The position numbers were made by a program, and so were the translations under genes. Source: Kumtagia ephedrae (GTDB lineage Bacteria; Pseudomonadota; Alphaproteobacteria; Rhizobiales; Rhizobiaceae). From it: a DNA stretch of 50,037 nt. Positions 7,440 through 17,034 of this stretch are shown here, one piece after another. The stretch spans positions 1 to 50,037 of the forward strand of contig NZ_PXYK01000038.1 in NCBI RefSeq assembly GCF_003012745.1, in the 5' to 3' direction. Position 1 is the stretch's first letter, and every line of letters begins with the position of its first letter. The notes under the pieces are model-generated. The model was not told the origin of the DNA and ran no database searches. It saw only the letters and a program-made list of their open reading frames with translations.

Positions 7440-9413
7440 TCACTCAGCTGGCGTGTACCAGATCGGCGAGGTGTAGGCGCGTTCCGTGGTCGTCATCCGC
7501 ACTTCCGGAGGCATGGTCAGGCCAAAGTACTTAGCATCATAGGCTGTCCAGCGTGGGGTCGGGATTTCGATGACGCGGCCGTAGTAGAACGCGCGCTGCG
7601 CCGGATCGAACTCGGGATCGGTCCAGACAGCGATCAGTTCCGGAGCGCCGATCGTATTGGTCCAGGTGGCGTTCTGGACATCCACCGTGTCGCCGACCAG
7701 CGGCACCTTGCCGTCCGTGCCGGGCTTACGATCGCCCGACCACGCGACATCGTAGACCTTCTCGTGAACCTCGCTGGCCGCATCGAGCCAGCCCTTGACG
7801 ATCTGGTAGCGGTCGAGGTTCGCCCCGATCGGATCCTTCAGCGCCGCAACCAGGAAGGTCGGAGCCTTGCCCGCCGGTGCATCTGTCAGGTCGCCGCCCA
7901 TCGGCACACCTTTGCTGTAGCCGGCAAGGGCCGGATTTCTAGAATTGGCGTCTTCGGCTGTGAAGTCGAAGCCACCAAAGAAGCGGACCAGCATGCGCGG
8001 CCCCGTGGTGGCATAGGTTTCGCGGCGTTGCATGGCGTCGAAGATGGAGGCGCGTGTGTTTTCCTGAGCCCACACAGCTGCATAGCCCGACGCCGTCGTT
8101 TCCCAACCCATGATCTTCAAGCCAAGCTTGGCGTTCGTCGCGAACGGGTGGGCCGTGCGTTCCGGGCTAGGTTCCCCAGAGGAGACTTTTCCGAAGAAAT
8201 TGTCATCGTCCGCAGTGGTTAAACCGGTATGCGAGTCAGTCGAGCCGACCAGTCCGAATTTATAAGGATTGATGCCGAGCTTGGCTTCCAGCTTAAGGCC
8301 GTTCTTGAGCGCCGAGCGCGTGTACTCGAACTCCAGCATTTCCGGCTTCTTGGCCTCGCTGAGGTCGAGGTTACCCTTGTCCCACGTCTCGAAGTTCGCG
8401 AACTCGTCGTTGGGTGATAGCGTTGGATGGCTCTCGCCGTCACCCTTCATCTGCGTCGCCTCGTAGAGCACCTCCCAACGTGCGCGCTGCTCTGCGTATT
8501 CGCGATCAATCTCCTTGCCGGTGAAGGATTCTATCATCGGGAACATCGTGCCGTTGCTGAGATTTCCGTTGTGGGCAATGGCAAGGACGTCGCCGCCGGT
8601 CTTGTCCTCGTAGTTGTGCAGCCATCTCCAAAGATCACGCGGATTGTTGCTGCCGAGCGGAGGCTGGGTCGTATAGGGCTCCATCAGACCTGCTTTCTCG
8701 CCCCCGTCGCGATAGATCACGTTGCGGTGCAGGTTGTTGCCCTTGTCGAGCGACGTCCACTCATAGCCGATGACGGCCGTGAAGCGGCCAGGATCGTTCG
8801 CCTCTTCTGCCGCAGCGATAATGCTCTGCCATGTAGAGCGGTAGGCCAGCGTCCCAGGCTGGTACAGGAGTTCTGGCGGAAACTTGCCCTGCGCAAAGGT
8901 AGTGACGATGTCGAAGCCGGCCTCTGCTCCTTGCCCCGATTGCATCATATTGTTCCATTTGCGGGCCAGCGTGTTCTGCAGTATTTCAGGCTTTCCAGCC
9001 AGGAAATCGCCGAAGAACCCCATATTGTCCGAGTGATCTGTCACCACGAGGAAATCGAGGGGACGTGCCAACTTCACAGGCTGGCCCGTCGAGGAAACGA
9101 TCTCTTCGCCCTTGGCAAACCGGTAAGCCTCGCGCGGCCCTAGCCGGGCGCCGAACGCACCGGCATCGAAGGAAAGCATCGTATGGAGATGCGTGTCCCC
9201 AAACAGTGGCCGCGTTGGGAAGCTCCTGCCTGCCCAAGGCGAATAGGGGCGTTTGGTAGGATAAACCTTCGCGCCGGTGGTTTTGTCGAAATCGCCGATG
9301 TCCGTGTGAACGGTTTCCTGTGCCAGTGATGGCAGGGAAAGCGCCGCCAACAATCCGACAGCCGCGGCGCTGCGCAAGAGTGCCGTTTTCAGGGTGTAGC
9401 CTTTGCCGGTCAT
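7440..9413 (-). CDS. DUF3604 domain protein, exported metal-dependent hydrolase
   Basis: A protein of about 657 residues with a signal peptide (basic start, [20 protein letters not shown], cut after LAQ). The mature part has the DUF3604 pattern, related to PHP-type hydrolases: [14 protein letters not shown] near residue 75, [10 protein letters not shown] near 125, [11 protein letters not shown] near 280 and STDSHTG near 395, all likely metal ligands. The length is typical. Two ATGs lie in series. The second (9413) is 8 nt from GGAGG and the first (9419) only 2 nt, so I use the second. It is the last intact gene of the minus-strand envelope cluster. The substrate is unknown. Confidence 0.88.
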   Translation of the reverse strand: MTGKGYTLKTALLRSAAAVGLLAALSLPSLAQETVHTDIGDFDKTTGAKVYPTKRPYSPWAGRSFPTRPLFGDTHLHTMLSFDAGAFGARLGPREAYRFAKGEEIVSSTGQPVKLARPLDFLVVTDHSDNMGFFGDFLAGKPEILQNTLARKWNNMMQSGQGAEAGFDIVTTFAQGKFPPELLYQPGTLAYRSTWQSIIAAAEEANDPGRFTAVIGYEWTSLDKGNNLHRNVIYRDGGEKAGLMEPYTTQPPLGSNNPRDLWRWLHNYEDKTGGDVLAIAHNGNLSNGTMFPMIESFTGKEIDREYAEQRARWEVLYEATQMKGDGESHPTLSPNDEFANFETWDKGNLDLSEAKKPEMLEFEYTRSALKNGLKLEAKLGINPYKFGLVGSTDSHTGLTTADDDNFFGKVSSGEPSPERTAHPFATNAKLGLKIMGWETTASGYAAVWAQENTRASIFDAMQRRETYATTGPRMLVRFFGGFDFTAEDANSRNPALAGYSKGVPMGGDLTDAPAGKAPTFLVAALKDPIGANLDRYQIVKGWLDAASEVHEKVYDVAWSGDRKPGTDGKVPLVGDTVDVQNATWTNTIGAPELIAVWTDPEFDPAQRAFYYGRVIEIPTPRWTAYDAKYFGLTMPPEVRMTTTERAYTSPIWYTPAE

Positions 9414-9485
9414 GATCATTTCCTCCCGTTTCGCGGCCGTGCCACGTTCCGCGCATGCTTTCTGATTATCCGATCCAACGTCTCA

Positions 9486-10502
9486 TCATCCCGCCGCTCG
9501 CAGCATGGCATCGAGCCGTTCGACGCCCCAGAATGCCGCGATCGTGCCGATCCCGTATGCAGATGCGATGACGGCCTGCCGCGGGATCGTGAAGAACTGT
9601 CTTGCGGCGGCGACGACCGCCAGAATTGCGGCGATGAATATCAGCTGCCCGAGTTCGACGCCGACATTGAACGAGAACAGCGCGAGCGGAATGTCGCCGC
9701 GCGGCAGGCCGAGATCCGCCAGCGCGCCCGCAAACCCGAATCCATGCAAGAGCCCGAACCCGAAAGCCACGACCCACGGCCAGGTGATGGTCAGGCTTGT
9801 TTCGCCGCGCTCCATGCGGACGATCTCCGCCCCGACGAGCACGATGCTGAACGCGATTATCACCTCGACGGGTGCGGAGGATAGCGCTGCCCATCCGAGC
9901 GTGGCGAAAGTGAGCGTTATCGAATGCGCCACCGTGAATGCCGTGACTGTTTTCACCAGCATGCGCCAGTCCCGCACGATCAGCATCAGGGAGGCGACGA
10001 ACAACAAATGGTCGAAGCCGAAAAGGATATGCTCGATGCCGCTGGCGACATAAGTTTTCGCCACAGTCCATCTGCTCTGCGTGGCAGGAATCGTCGCGCC
10101 GGGTTTGCCCGGCGTCAGCTTTTCCAGCCAGACATAGCCGTCGAGGAATTCGATCCTGACGAGCGCATCGGTCATCGTATTCTGCAAGCCGTCGATCGAT
10201 ACCTTCTGGCCCTCCAACGGCTCAAGGGCGCGTATCTGCCAGGTCTGCAGCATCGCGTCGCCTGTCGGGCGCGACATAACAGGCGTGAGCTTCACCAGAT
10301 CGCCTGAAAATGCAGCGGACAAAGCCAGCCGTGCATCGCCCTGCATAGGCGTCTTGAGCAATACGCTGAACACGCCGGGCGTCTCCTCGCGTATATCGAG
10401 ATAGGCAGGTCGAACTTCATGGGCGGCGGCGGCCCCGAGCAGGCTGGCGACCATCGAGGCTATGGTCAGTAACCGGACGAGCAAGCGGGGCAACATCGTC
10501 AT
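9486..10502 (-). CDS. HupE/UreJ family membrane protein
   Basis: A 338-residue protein with a signal-like N-terminus (LLTIASMVASLLGAAAAHEV), an exported domain of about 150 residues (VRPAYLDIREETPGVFSVLL), then six or seven membrane helices starting with the family motif SGIEHILFGFDHLLFVASL. HGFGFAGALADLG lies in a later helix, and the conserved His/Asp residues in helices fit metal transport or handling. The family is related to HupE/UreJ nickel permeases, but this two-domain form is uncharacterised. The start ATG overlaps the stop of the PPIase gene (ATGA), indicating translational coupling. Confidence 0.85.
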   Translation of the reverse strand: MTMLPRLLVRLLTIASMVASLLGAAAAHEVRPAYLDIREETPGVFSVLLKTPMQGDARLALSAAFSGDLVKLTPVMSRPTGDAMLQTWQIRALEPLEGQKVSIDGLQNTMTDALVRIEFLDGYVWLEKLTPGKPGATIPATQSRWTVAKTYVASGIEHILFGFDHLLFVASLMLIVRDWRMLVKTVTAFTVAHSITLTFATLGWAALSSAPVEVIIAFSIVLVGAEIVRMERGETSLTITWPWVVAFGFGLLHGFGFAGALADLGLPRGDIPLALFSFNVGVELGQLIFIAAILAVVAAARQFFTIPRQAVIASAYGIGTIAAFWGVERLDAMLRAAG

Positions 10503-11425
10503 TGCGCCGCCACCTTTGCCGCAGGTTGAGGCTCGAGCATCGCCCTGACGCTGTCGTCGAACTCCACCCCGTATTTCTGGCGCAGCCGTGCAAGATAGTC
10601 CGCGCTCACCTTCTGTTCGCTTTCGCGCCGCCACTCCGCAACCACCTTGTCACGAACCGCTTCGAACGCTGGCTTTCGGGCTGTCTCCTTTGCGCTGACG
10701 AAAACGAGGTGCGTGCCATAGCCTGACTTTAGCGGCCCGCTCCATTTGCCTGTTTCGACGGTGAGCAGCGCATCAGCGAAATCGTCTCCGAACACGTTGG
10801 CGATGGCCTGCCGGTCGGCACGCGTCATCTCTGCTTCGAGCAGAAACCTGTCCCCGAGTTCCGCCGCATCGGCGCCGGCATCAGCGTTCAGCTCTGCAAG
10901 GACGAGACCAGCGTCCTCGGCCGCATCCTTGCGGTTTTCCGGGTTGAAATAGATCTGGGAGAACGACACCCGAGGGCTATCCTCGAAACGTGCGGCATTC
11001 GCTTCGAAATACCGGCGCAGCTCTGCGTCTGTCGGCTCAGCCAGCCGCGACGTATCCTCGACGAGGAATTTCAGCTTCTGGGCCAGCCGGCGACGAATGA
11101 TCGTGTCATCATCTCCGAGGCCCATGGCCTGCGCCTCGCGGGCAAGCAACTCCTCCTCAACCAGATTGGTCACCAGCCCTTGAAGCTCATTGGCACCCGG
11201 CGGCCTGAGCCATTGGCTGGAATAGGTTTCCTTCAGCCACTGGATCTCGCCTTTGCCGATCCGCACGGGTTCGACACCATCCGCAACCGGCCTGCTGCCA
11301 TCTAGCCATGCATAGGCTGAAAATAGCACCACGCCCGCCACAACGAAATGAAACAAGGGCTCACGTAGAACTTTCATGAGACGTGCCTGTCTGCCGGACA
11401 TCGGCGCTAAATTCGCGGGACGCAT
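10499..11425 (-). CDS. Periplasmic peptidyl-prolyl cis-trans isomerase (parvulin type)
   Basis: A 308-residue protein with one N-terminal anchor helix (FHFVVAGVVLFSAYAWL), a SurA-like helical chaperone part (about 60-140, NLVEEELLAREAQAMGL) and a parvulin domain from about 145 to 260 (VSFSQIYFN ... GKWSGPLKSGYGTHLVFV). It likely folds exported proteins at the inner membrane. It begins 9 bp after the MBL hydrolase gene and overlaps the HupE/UreJ gene by 4 bp, so all three are made together. A start at residue 17 (MKVLREPLFH) is possible and would put the anchor nearer the N-terminus. Confidence 0.86.
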   Translation of the reverse strand: MRPANLAPMSGRQARLMKVLREPLFHFVVAGVVLFSAYAWLDGSRPVADGVEPVRIGKGEIQWLKETYSSQWLRPPGANELQGLVTNLVEEELLAREAQAMGLGDDDTIIRRRLAQKLKFLVEDTSRLAEPTDAELRRYFEANAARFEDSPRVSFSQIYFNPENRKDAAEDAGLVLAELNADAGADAAELGDRFLLEAEMTRADRQAIANVFGDDFADALLTVETGKWSGPLKSGYGTHLVFVSAKETARKPAFEAVRDKVVAEWRRESEQKVSADYLARLRQKYGVEFDDSVRAMLEPQPAAKVAAQ

Positions 11426-11434
11426 GGGGTCGGC

Positions 11435-12829
11435 TCACGGCTTCTCAGTTGCCTTGCCCTTCAACCACATGCCTTGTGGCACTTTGTCGGCCGGAATGAA
11501 GATGTCCTTTTCGGTCGGCCAGTACGGTATCAGTTCCGGCTTGAAGCCTTCCGGGTAGTAAACTTCCGGCGGAATCTCGGCATCTCTGATCGACTGTTCC
11601 TGGATGTCCTGACGCTTGATGTGCGGAGCTGGAATGACCAGCCCGCCCATCCCGGCAATGTCGAACTTCGGCGGCGCCGAGGCTGGGTAATCCGGCACTA
11701 TGCCGTCGCGTACCCAGACCTTGTCCCTTGTCAGGTTCACCACCACCATATCCGGTGCACCGAAATGGAAAGGTCCTTTGTAGTGATAGCGGATCTGGGA
11801 AAGCATCTCGGCGTTTGCGTAGGGGTCGTAGCTCATATGTGTAGTCATCGCCATGCGCGGCTTCACCTCGTTGAAGAGGTATCCGGCGGCGTAGGCAGGG
11901 TTGTGAGCCGAGTCGATGGTGTTGCGGGCAATCACCGGCAGTACGCCTGCCACCGTAGAACTGATCGCTACCAGTTCGACCTGGACTTCCGTGATGACCA
12001 CGTCACACCCTTTGGCGTATTTGATGGTGAGCGAGTTTGGACGACCGTCTCCGGTGAAGGCGACGCACATGCTGTTCCAGTCGAGCCGATAGGCTGATGC
12101 TCCGTCTTCGGTGTGCGATTGACGCCAATGCGTGATCTTGACGCCATTCTTCTCATACGCCACGCCGCCATCGTCGCGAAAATCGAACTCCTTGACTTCC
12201 ATGTCGAAGCCTTTGCCGATCGGCGAAGTGTCGAAGCTTGCGCGATGCCAGGCCAGCATCTCCTTCATGTGCTCCATCATGTGGCTGATACCGAACTCGG
12301 GCTTGCTGCCCGACGGTCCGGTGATGCGGAATGTTTCATGCCAGCGGCCTGCCCATGCGCCGAACATGTAGGCATAGGGCACCGTGGCCACGTGGTCCCA
12401 GTGCAGATGGGTTAGAAAGATATTGTTCAGTCGATTGAGCGGCACCCCCGCCGCCAGGTAGTTGGCGATCGAGCCCGGTCCCATGTCGAAGATGAAGTTG
12501 TCTCCGTTTCCGAGTTCGACGTAAACTGAAGTGCCCATCTGCCCAGGTCGAGGCAGTGGCGAACTTCCCATGAACGTCACGCGGATTTCTTCGGGCTGAA
12601 CATCCTCCGTCTTCGGGAACCAGTTCGATGCGCTCTTCAGCCAGGGCATTGGTGCGACCCCCTCGAAGGTCAAGCCTTCCTTCCAGCGGCCCATAGGCAA
12701 GCCACCAGTCGCCAATTCTTTTAGAACGCCTGGGTCTGTTTCGAAGGTCTGCTGATCCTGGGCTACTGCCTGTGCCAGCCCAATTCCAAAGTAGCAGAGT
12801 GAAGCGATCCAAGTTGTGGTTTTCATCAT
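11435..12829 (-). CDS. Exported metallo-beta-lactamase-fold hydrolase
   Basis: About 464 residues with a signal peptide (MMKTTTWIASLCYFGIGLAQAVAQ). The MBL zinc motif is THLHWDHVATVP, preceded by NFIFDMGPGSIANYL. Further expected ligands are HTEDGASAYRLD, AFTGDGRPN and MTTHMSYDP. It resembles arylsulfatase-like and GntH-like MBL proteins of about 500 residues. The actual substrate is not deducible. The start is chosen at MMKTT (12829) because AGAGG lies just upstream and the longer frame has no signal-peptide logic. It sits between the 69-aa secreted protein and the PPIase in the same operon. Confidence 0.84.
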   Translation of the reverse strand: MMKTTTWIASLCYFGIGLAQAVAQDQQTFETDPGVLKELATGGLPMGRWKEGLTFEGVAPMPWLKSASNWFPKTEDVQPEEIRVTFMGSSPLPRPGQMGTSVYVELGNGDNFIFDMGPGSIANYLAAGVPLNRLNNIFLTHLHWDHVATVPYAYMFGAWAGRWHETFRITGPSGSKPEFGISHMMEHMKEMLAWHRASFDTSPIGKGFDMEVKEFDFRDDGGVAYEKNGVKITHWRQSHTEDGASAYRLDWNSMCVAFTGDGRPNSLTIKYAKGCDVVITEVQVELVAISSTVAGVLPVIARNTIDSAHNPAYAAGYLFNEVKPRMAMTTHMSYDPYANAEMLSQIRYHYKGPFHFGAPDMVVVNLTRDKVWVRDGIVPDYPASAPPKFDIAGMGGLVIPAPHIKRQDIQEQSIRDAEIPPEVYYPEGFKPELIPYWPTEKDIFIPADKVPQGMWLKGKATEKP

Positions 12830-12884
12830 CAACCTCTTTGGCCGGGTGATCCAATCCGCCCGCAGGCTTGGCAATACGCCTGCG

Positions 12885-13094
12885 CTAGCAGTACGCGCCG
12901 GCCGCGCAGCGTCGGACGGAGCGCCGCGCCACTCCGGCAACGCTCACCGGCGTGCGCGGGCGCCCGACCCTTGCCTCCGCAGTGGAAATGATGCCGGAGA
13001 CACCAGGGAGCGAAGGCCGCTCAAAGGTCTCGAGCCCGATGAAGCCGATCGCTCCGGACAGCAGTATGATTCTCAGTCTCTTCATCGTTGTCAT
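12885..13094 (-). CDS. Small exported Arg-rich protein, hypothetical
   Basis: A 69-residue product with a hydrophobic N-terminal stretch (LRIILLSGAIGFIGL) and the motif AEARVGRPRTPVSVAGVARR followed by RSVRRCAAGAYC. This type of short tail (VGRPxTPVSxAGVARR) recurs in small rhizobial proteins of unknown function. Its ATG overlaps the stop of the DUF2092 gene (ATGA), which argues that it is a real, coupled gene. It probably faces the periplasm. The lone Cys residues near the end could matter, but no function is known. Confidence 0.55.
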   Translation of the reverse strand: MTTMKRLRIILLSGAIGFIGLETFERPSLPGVSGIISTAEARVGRPRTPVSVAGVARRSVRRCAAGAYC

Positions 13095-13896
13095 TGGCCA
13101 CCTCCTACGGAAAACTCCGATGGCAGTTCATCGGTGTCGGCAAGCTCCTTCACGTCGACCTTCGTGGAGTCGGCCGGCGCCTTGAAGGCAAAGTCGCCTG
13201 GCGCCGCCTGATCGCCTGCCTTCCAGCCGCTGATCTGAACGCTGTACTGCGGGCCTTGGTCCACCCCTTTGGACGTGATCACATAGCGGCAGGGATAGGG
13301 ATGCTCGCCTTGCGCGATCCATATCTGCCAATCGACCTCGCTGGTCCGAAACGCCAGATGGTCGCATTCCGTCCCGCCGATCACGCCACTGCCGAGATCC
13401 TTGACGTCGGTCACGTCGCGCATCAGCTCGTCATAGACGTTGGATAACAAAAGATCGGCGCCTGGAACCGGCCGCTGATATTTGTTCCTCAGCTCATCGA
13501 CCAGATTGTTGAGATTGCCGGGGATGTCGACCTGGCCGTAGCGATTGGCGTCCTTGCTGAGCAGGGTCAGCGTCTTTCCGTCAAAGACCATCTCGACCTC
13601 GGCAAGCCGCCGTGGCGGCTGGCGCGGAACTTGTCGGGCCGGGTCAGGTCGACCGCGCCGGAGCTGGCCAGCAGGAGCTTCTGGTGGTCCTTGGTAACGA
13701 TCTCAAGATTCGTGTCGTATGCAAAGGAAACGGTTTTCTGCGCGGCTAGATAGTCGGACATCGCCTTGAGAAGTGTCTTGGCCTCGGCCTCATAGGCAAG
13801 GGTGGCTGAAGCTCCCAGGCCGATCGTCAGGACCAGCACCACAGCGGATGCCGCTGTGGTGCTGCGTGCGATTGATTTCCAGGTTGCTCTGTTCAT
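13091..13896 (-). pseudogene. DUF2092 domain protein, single-base frameshift
   Basis: The N-terminal half (13567-13896) has a signal peptide (VVLVLTIGLGASATLA) and reads to LTRPDKFRASRHGG. The rest continues in another frame as MVFDGKTLTLLSKDANRYGQ through to the stop at 13091. Restoring one base between 13603 and 13606 joins them as ...HGGFAEVEMVFDGK, the normal DUF2092 sequence. The span is one base short of a multiple of three. DUF2092 proteins are exported and LolA-like in outline, and their function is unknown. GGAGGA lies 7 nt before the ATG. Everything else is intact, so this may be a sequencing error or a recent mutation. Confidence 0.8.
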
Positions 13897-13979
13897 CAGG
13901 TTCCTCCGTTGAGACGCTTTTCTTGCAAGACGCTTGGGCCAGAGACTTGGCAAGCTTCATCGCGACCCAAGCTTCCAGA

Positions 13980-14393
13980 TCAACTCAAGGGCCGCCCTTT
14001 CAGCGCAGTGCGCGCAGACGAGGAAACGTAGTGGCCACCGCCAAGAACCGTTTGGACTGCGGCGAGCAGTTCGTCGCCCGCATCGGACTTCACGACATAT
14101 CCGGCAGCTCCTTCGTCGACCGCTTTTTTGATAATGGCCGGCTCATCTCGAACTGACACGAAGATGATGCGGGCGGTCGGATGCGTGGCGAGGATGTTGC
14201 GTGCCGCAACCAGCCCGCTGATGCCTGGCATCGCGATGTCAGAAATAATGATGTCGGGCATGTTTGCATTCACTGCCGCAATCAAGCCCCCACCATCCGG
14301 CACGATGTCGACGTCATAGTCGACAAGCAAGGATCGAAGCTGCTCAGCCATCTCAGCATGATCCTCCGCGAGTACGAGACGTTTGCGTGGCAA
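13980..14393 (-). CDS. Receiver-only response regulator
   Basis: A 137-residue stand-alone receiver domain. The acidic pocket is AEDH (residues 9-12), the phosphorylated Asp is Asp52 in SDIAMPG, the switch Ser is in IIFVSV (about 80) and the Lys is Lys102 in GYVVKSD. No DNA-binding domain follows; the tail RTALKGRPLS is short. It could act as a phosphate shuttle or sink for the kinase at 15208-17034, or be a NarL-type regulator that lost its HTH. It lies about 190 bp downstream of the LuxR-type regulator. Confidence 0.85.
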   Translation of the reverse strand: MPRKRLVLAEDHAEMAEQLRSLLVDYDVDIVPDGGGLIAAVNANMPDIIISDIAMPGISGLVAARNILATHPTARIIFVSVRDEPAIIKKAVDEGAAGYVVKSDAGDELLAAVQTVLGGGHYVSSSARTALKGRPLS

Positions 14394-14495
14394 GTGAGGT
14401 CTCTCTCGGCTTGAGTATGGGGCCCGCTACTCGTTGGATGCTACGAGAGCAGCCAGGCCGGCGCATCCGGGAAACCCCCGAGACCAAGGCGTGGG

Positions 14496-14557
14496 AATCA
14501 CGGGGTTGACGGGCCGGAAATCACGGGGTTGGGGGGCGGCAAATCGCAGGATCAGGG
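14496..14557. repeat. Short 22-bp tandem repeat
   Basis: Two adjacent units share the core AATCACGGGGTTG (starting at 14496 and 14519), with G-rich unit ends GACGGGCCGG and GGGGGGCGG. A decayed third unit (AAATCGCAGGATCAGGG) follows. It lies in the gap between two regulator genes. Immediately beyond, CGGGAAAAACCCG can form a weak hairpin that might terminate the LuxR-type gene read on the minus strand. Confidence 0.5.
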
Positions 14558-14581
14558 TTCGGGAAAAACCCGGAAACCAGG

Positions 14582-15211
14582 TCAGTCGGCAATGAACCCC
14601 TGCTTCACGGCAAATCTGATCAGATCAGCCGTACTCTTGACGCCGAGGACGTGCAGCAACTGCGATTTGTGATCCTCGACAGTGCGCACGGAAATCTTCA
14701 ATTCAGCGGCAATCTCCTTCATGCGCTTGCCTTGCGCGACCATTCGCAGGATTTCTCTTTGGCGATTGGTAAGGTGGTGATCTTGTCGATCGGCAGACCC
14801 AGAAATCGTCTGCAAGACATCCCCCGCGATATGCGGTGTCAGATATATGCGGCCGGCCATGACGGCGCGTATGGCTTCAAGCAGTTCTTCGCCAGCCGCC
14901 GCCTTCAGAAGATATCCGCATGCCCCGGCGCGTATGGCTTCAGCAGCAACGCTCGCCTCAGTGTGAACCGTCAAGAATATGAAGCGCGCTTTGGAGTGCT
15001 CAGACTTGAGCTGACGCAGTGCGTCCAAACCACTCATCACCGGCATGGTGATGTCCGAAACAATGATGTCCGGCTTAAGATGCCGCGCTTGCTCAACGAG
15101 TTGCTGCCCATCGGCGGCCCGTCCAACCAGATCTGCGACCCCATCGATCAACCGGCCAAGTGCTTCAGCAACCATCACATGGTCGTCCGCAAGTATCACC
15201 CGCGGTCTCAA
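14582..15211 (-). CDS. NarL/LuxR-family response regulator
   Basis: A 209-residue regulator: receiver domain (ADDH at 8-11, phospho-Asp53 in VSDITMP, Lys in GYLLKAA) and a C-terminal LuxR HTH (LTNRQREILRMVAQGKRMKE through VEDHKSQLLHVLGVKS, about 145-205). It starts with TTG at 15211, which overlaps the kinase stop (TTGA), with GAGAGAGG just upstream, so the pair is coupled. It should be phosphorylated by the kinase at 15208-17034. The likely targets are the divergent alkylsulfatase gene and possibly the envelope cluster; this is an inference from position. Confidence 0.9.
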   Translation of the reverse strand: MRPRVILADDHVMVAEALGRLIDGVADLVGRAADGQQLVEQARHLKPDIIVSDITMPVMSGLDALRQLKSEHSKARFIFLTVHTEASVAAEAIRAGACGYLLKAAAGEELLEAIRAVMAGRIYLTPHIAGDVLQTISGSADRQDHHLTNRQREILRMVAQGKRMKEIAAELKISVRTVEDHKSQLLHVLGVKSTADLIRFAVKQGFIAD

Positions 15212-17034
15212 TGCCTCTCTCCCGTCGGAATGACGACGGTGGTGATAGTACCTCGACTGGACGACTCCACCTCGAAACTCCCCTCGAGCATTTTGACGCG
15301 TTCACGCATGCTCAGCAGCCCGATCCCATGCTGTCCGTTCGAGCCATTCTCCTGGAACCCACCTCCGTCGTCGGTGATCCGCATCACGACCTGTCCATTC
15401 CGACGTGCAAGCGATATGCGGGCCGTCCTGGCATGGGCATGCTTCGTTATGTTGCGAAGCGCTTCCTGTGCGACCCTGTACAGGCACAGTTCGATGTCGT
15501 CCGGGAGTTCGGACCATCCGTCGGCGACCTCGACATCTACCCTTGTGCCGGACTCACCGTCGATTTCCTCGCAGCGGCCCCGCAACGCCTCCAGCAATCC
15601 GACATGCTCAAGCGCTCCCGGATGCAGGTCGTGCGACAAATCCCGCAGGTCCTTCGCCAGCCCCACGACCTGCTGCTGAAGCCCAGAAAACTCGGTTCGC
15701 GCGGTATCATCGGGATCCGGGACTCGCCGCTTGAGGCTGCTCAATCCGATTGACAGCGACGCGACGCGCTGCCCGACATCGTCATGGAGTTCCCGCGCAA
15801 TTCGGGTCCGCTCCGCCTCCTGCGCATAGATGAGCCGGCCAGCCAATTGGCGAACCTGGTCGTAGCTGACGCGAAGTTCGCCTTCCTTTGCGCGAATGTC
15901 GATCTCGGCCGCGCGTCGCTTGGCCCGTTGCACGAGAAAGCTCACAATGAGAAGTGTCTGAAGGACGATCAGCGAAATCGCCCCGACAATGTACCAGCGA
16001 TAGAGCTCCCATACGCCCGGTGACCGAAAACGAACTTCGCTGCCCGGCGGCAGGCTGGCTTCGCCGATCCCCCATCGCTGCAATTCCCGCCAGTCGTAGA
16101 CCGGGAGTCCCAGTCCAAGCAGCGGGGTCTTGATGTCGCCTGCCTTCTCGCCGCCAAGGATACGCAGCGCAGCGTCAGCGGTTTGCTCGCCGATGGCCTG
16201 GGTTTGATCCGCAGGCCCGCCAACCGAGCCCAGCCCCAAATGGTAGTCGCCATAGCCGAAGACTGGTACGGCAGCGACTTCGCGTATCCGCGTGAAGGCG
16301 ACATCTAGCGGGTGCACGTTGCCTGCTCCATCCACGGCCAGCATGAAATAGAGGACTGCCGACTGCGGCGGCAGGTCTGCGACCCGCTCCAGGATTTCGT
16401 CGAGCGGCAACGCGTTCAGCCATTCGAAGTGCACGCGATCGGCAAACGGCTGAAATTCGTTCTGCAGCTCATGTGCCCAGAATTGCTCGTTTGGAGAATT
16501 GCCGACGACGATCGCGATGTTCTTGGTCTCGGGCAGCACACGCAGGATATTCTCGAGGAAGGCCGCAAGGTCGAGCTTGACCCCGATGAAGGTGTCATTG
16601 GGCGTGAGGGCGGCAGCCTCCATCAGCCTTGAATCTACACCCGATATCACCATGGGTGTGTCGGCAAACAGCTGCTGCCGGTACTCCTCGACGAAGGCGG
16701 CCGCCGGCCCGCCTTGAGCCACGATCAAATCGAGTCTGCGTCCGGAAAAGACATCCTGCAGATATTCGACGAGCGAGCCTTCGTTCTCGGGCTCCTGAAA
16801 CCGCGCCGTAAAAATCGACGCCTCGTAGAAATCGAGGAGATCCGGTGATCGTTTGATCAGCGCCGCCTGAAAGCTCTTGGTCATCTCGCTGAAAGGCGCA
16901 AAATCACGACCGAACGAGTGCAGCAAAAGTATGCGTTTTGGATCTGCTGCATTCGTCGCAAGCGTGGAAATCAGGAGGAAGACCCCCAGCAGCCCAACCC
17001 CATGCAGCAACGTCCTTGAGGGATATCCCATCAT
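15208..17034 (-). CDS. Sensor histidine kinase with ABC substrate-binding-like sensor
   Basis: A 608-residue membrane kinase. After an N-terminal membrane/signal segment (LLHGVGLLGVFLLISTLA) comes a periplasmic domain of about 300 residues resembling ABC_sub_bind (ILLLHSFGRDFAPF, LDLIVAQGGPAAAF, VPVFGYGDYHLGLGSVGGP). A transmembrane helix lies near 348-368, then a short coiled coil, HisKA_3 (ARELHDDVGQRVASLS, His near 417) and HATPase (RITDDGGGF, HGIGLLSMRERV). It likely senses a small periplasmic ligand and feeds the overlapping NarL-type regulator. I use the paired ATGs at 17034/17031; the longer frame has no support upstream. Confidence 0.9.
   Translation of the reverse strand: MMGYPSRTLLHGVGLLGVFLLISTLATNAADPKRILLLHSFGRDFAPFSEMTKSFQAALIKRSPDLLDFYEASIFTARFQEPENEGSLVEYLQDVFSGRRLDLIVAQGGPAAAFVEEYRQQLFADTPMVISGVDSRLMEAAALTPNDTFIGVKLDLAAFLENILRVLPETKNIAIVVGNSPNEQFWAHELQNEFQPFADRVHFEWLNALPLDEILERVADLPPQSAVLYFMLAVDGAGNVHPLDVAFTRIREVAAVPVFGYGDYHLGLGSVGGPADQTQAIGEQTADAALRILGGEKAGDIKTPLLGLGLPVYDWRELQRWGIGEASLPPGSEVRFRSPGVWELYRWYIVGAISLIVLQTLLIVSFLVQRAKRRAAEIDIRAKEGELRVSYDQVRQLAGRLIYAQEAERTRIARELHDDVGQRVASLSIGLSSLKRRVPDPDDTARTEFSGLQQQVVGLAKDLRDLSHDLHPGALEHVGLLEALRGRCEEIDGESGTRVDVEVADGWSELPDDIELCLYRVAQEALRNITKHAHARTARISLARRNGQVVMRITDDGGGFQENGSNGQHGIGLLSMRERVKMLEGSFEVESSSRGTITTVVIPTGERH

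Noticed and set aside
7425-9143. Two long plus-strand frames opposite the DUF3604 gene
   Set aside because: The DUF3604 gene is complete with signal peptide and metal motifs; the opposite frames lack any domain or ribosome site.
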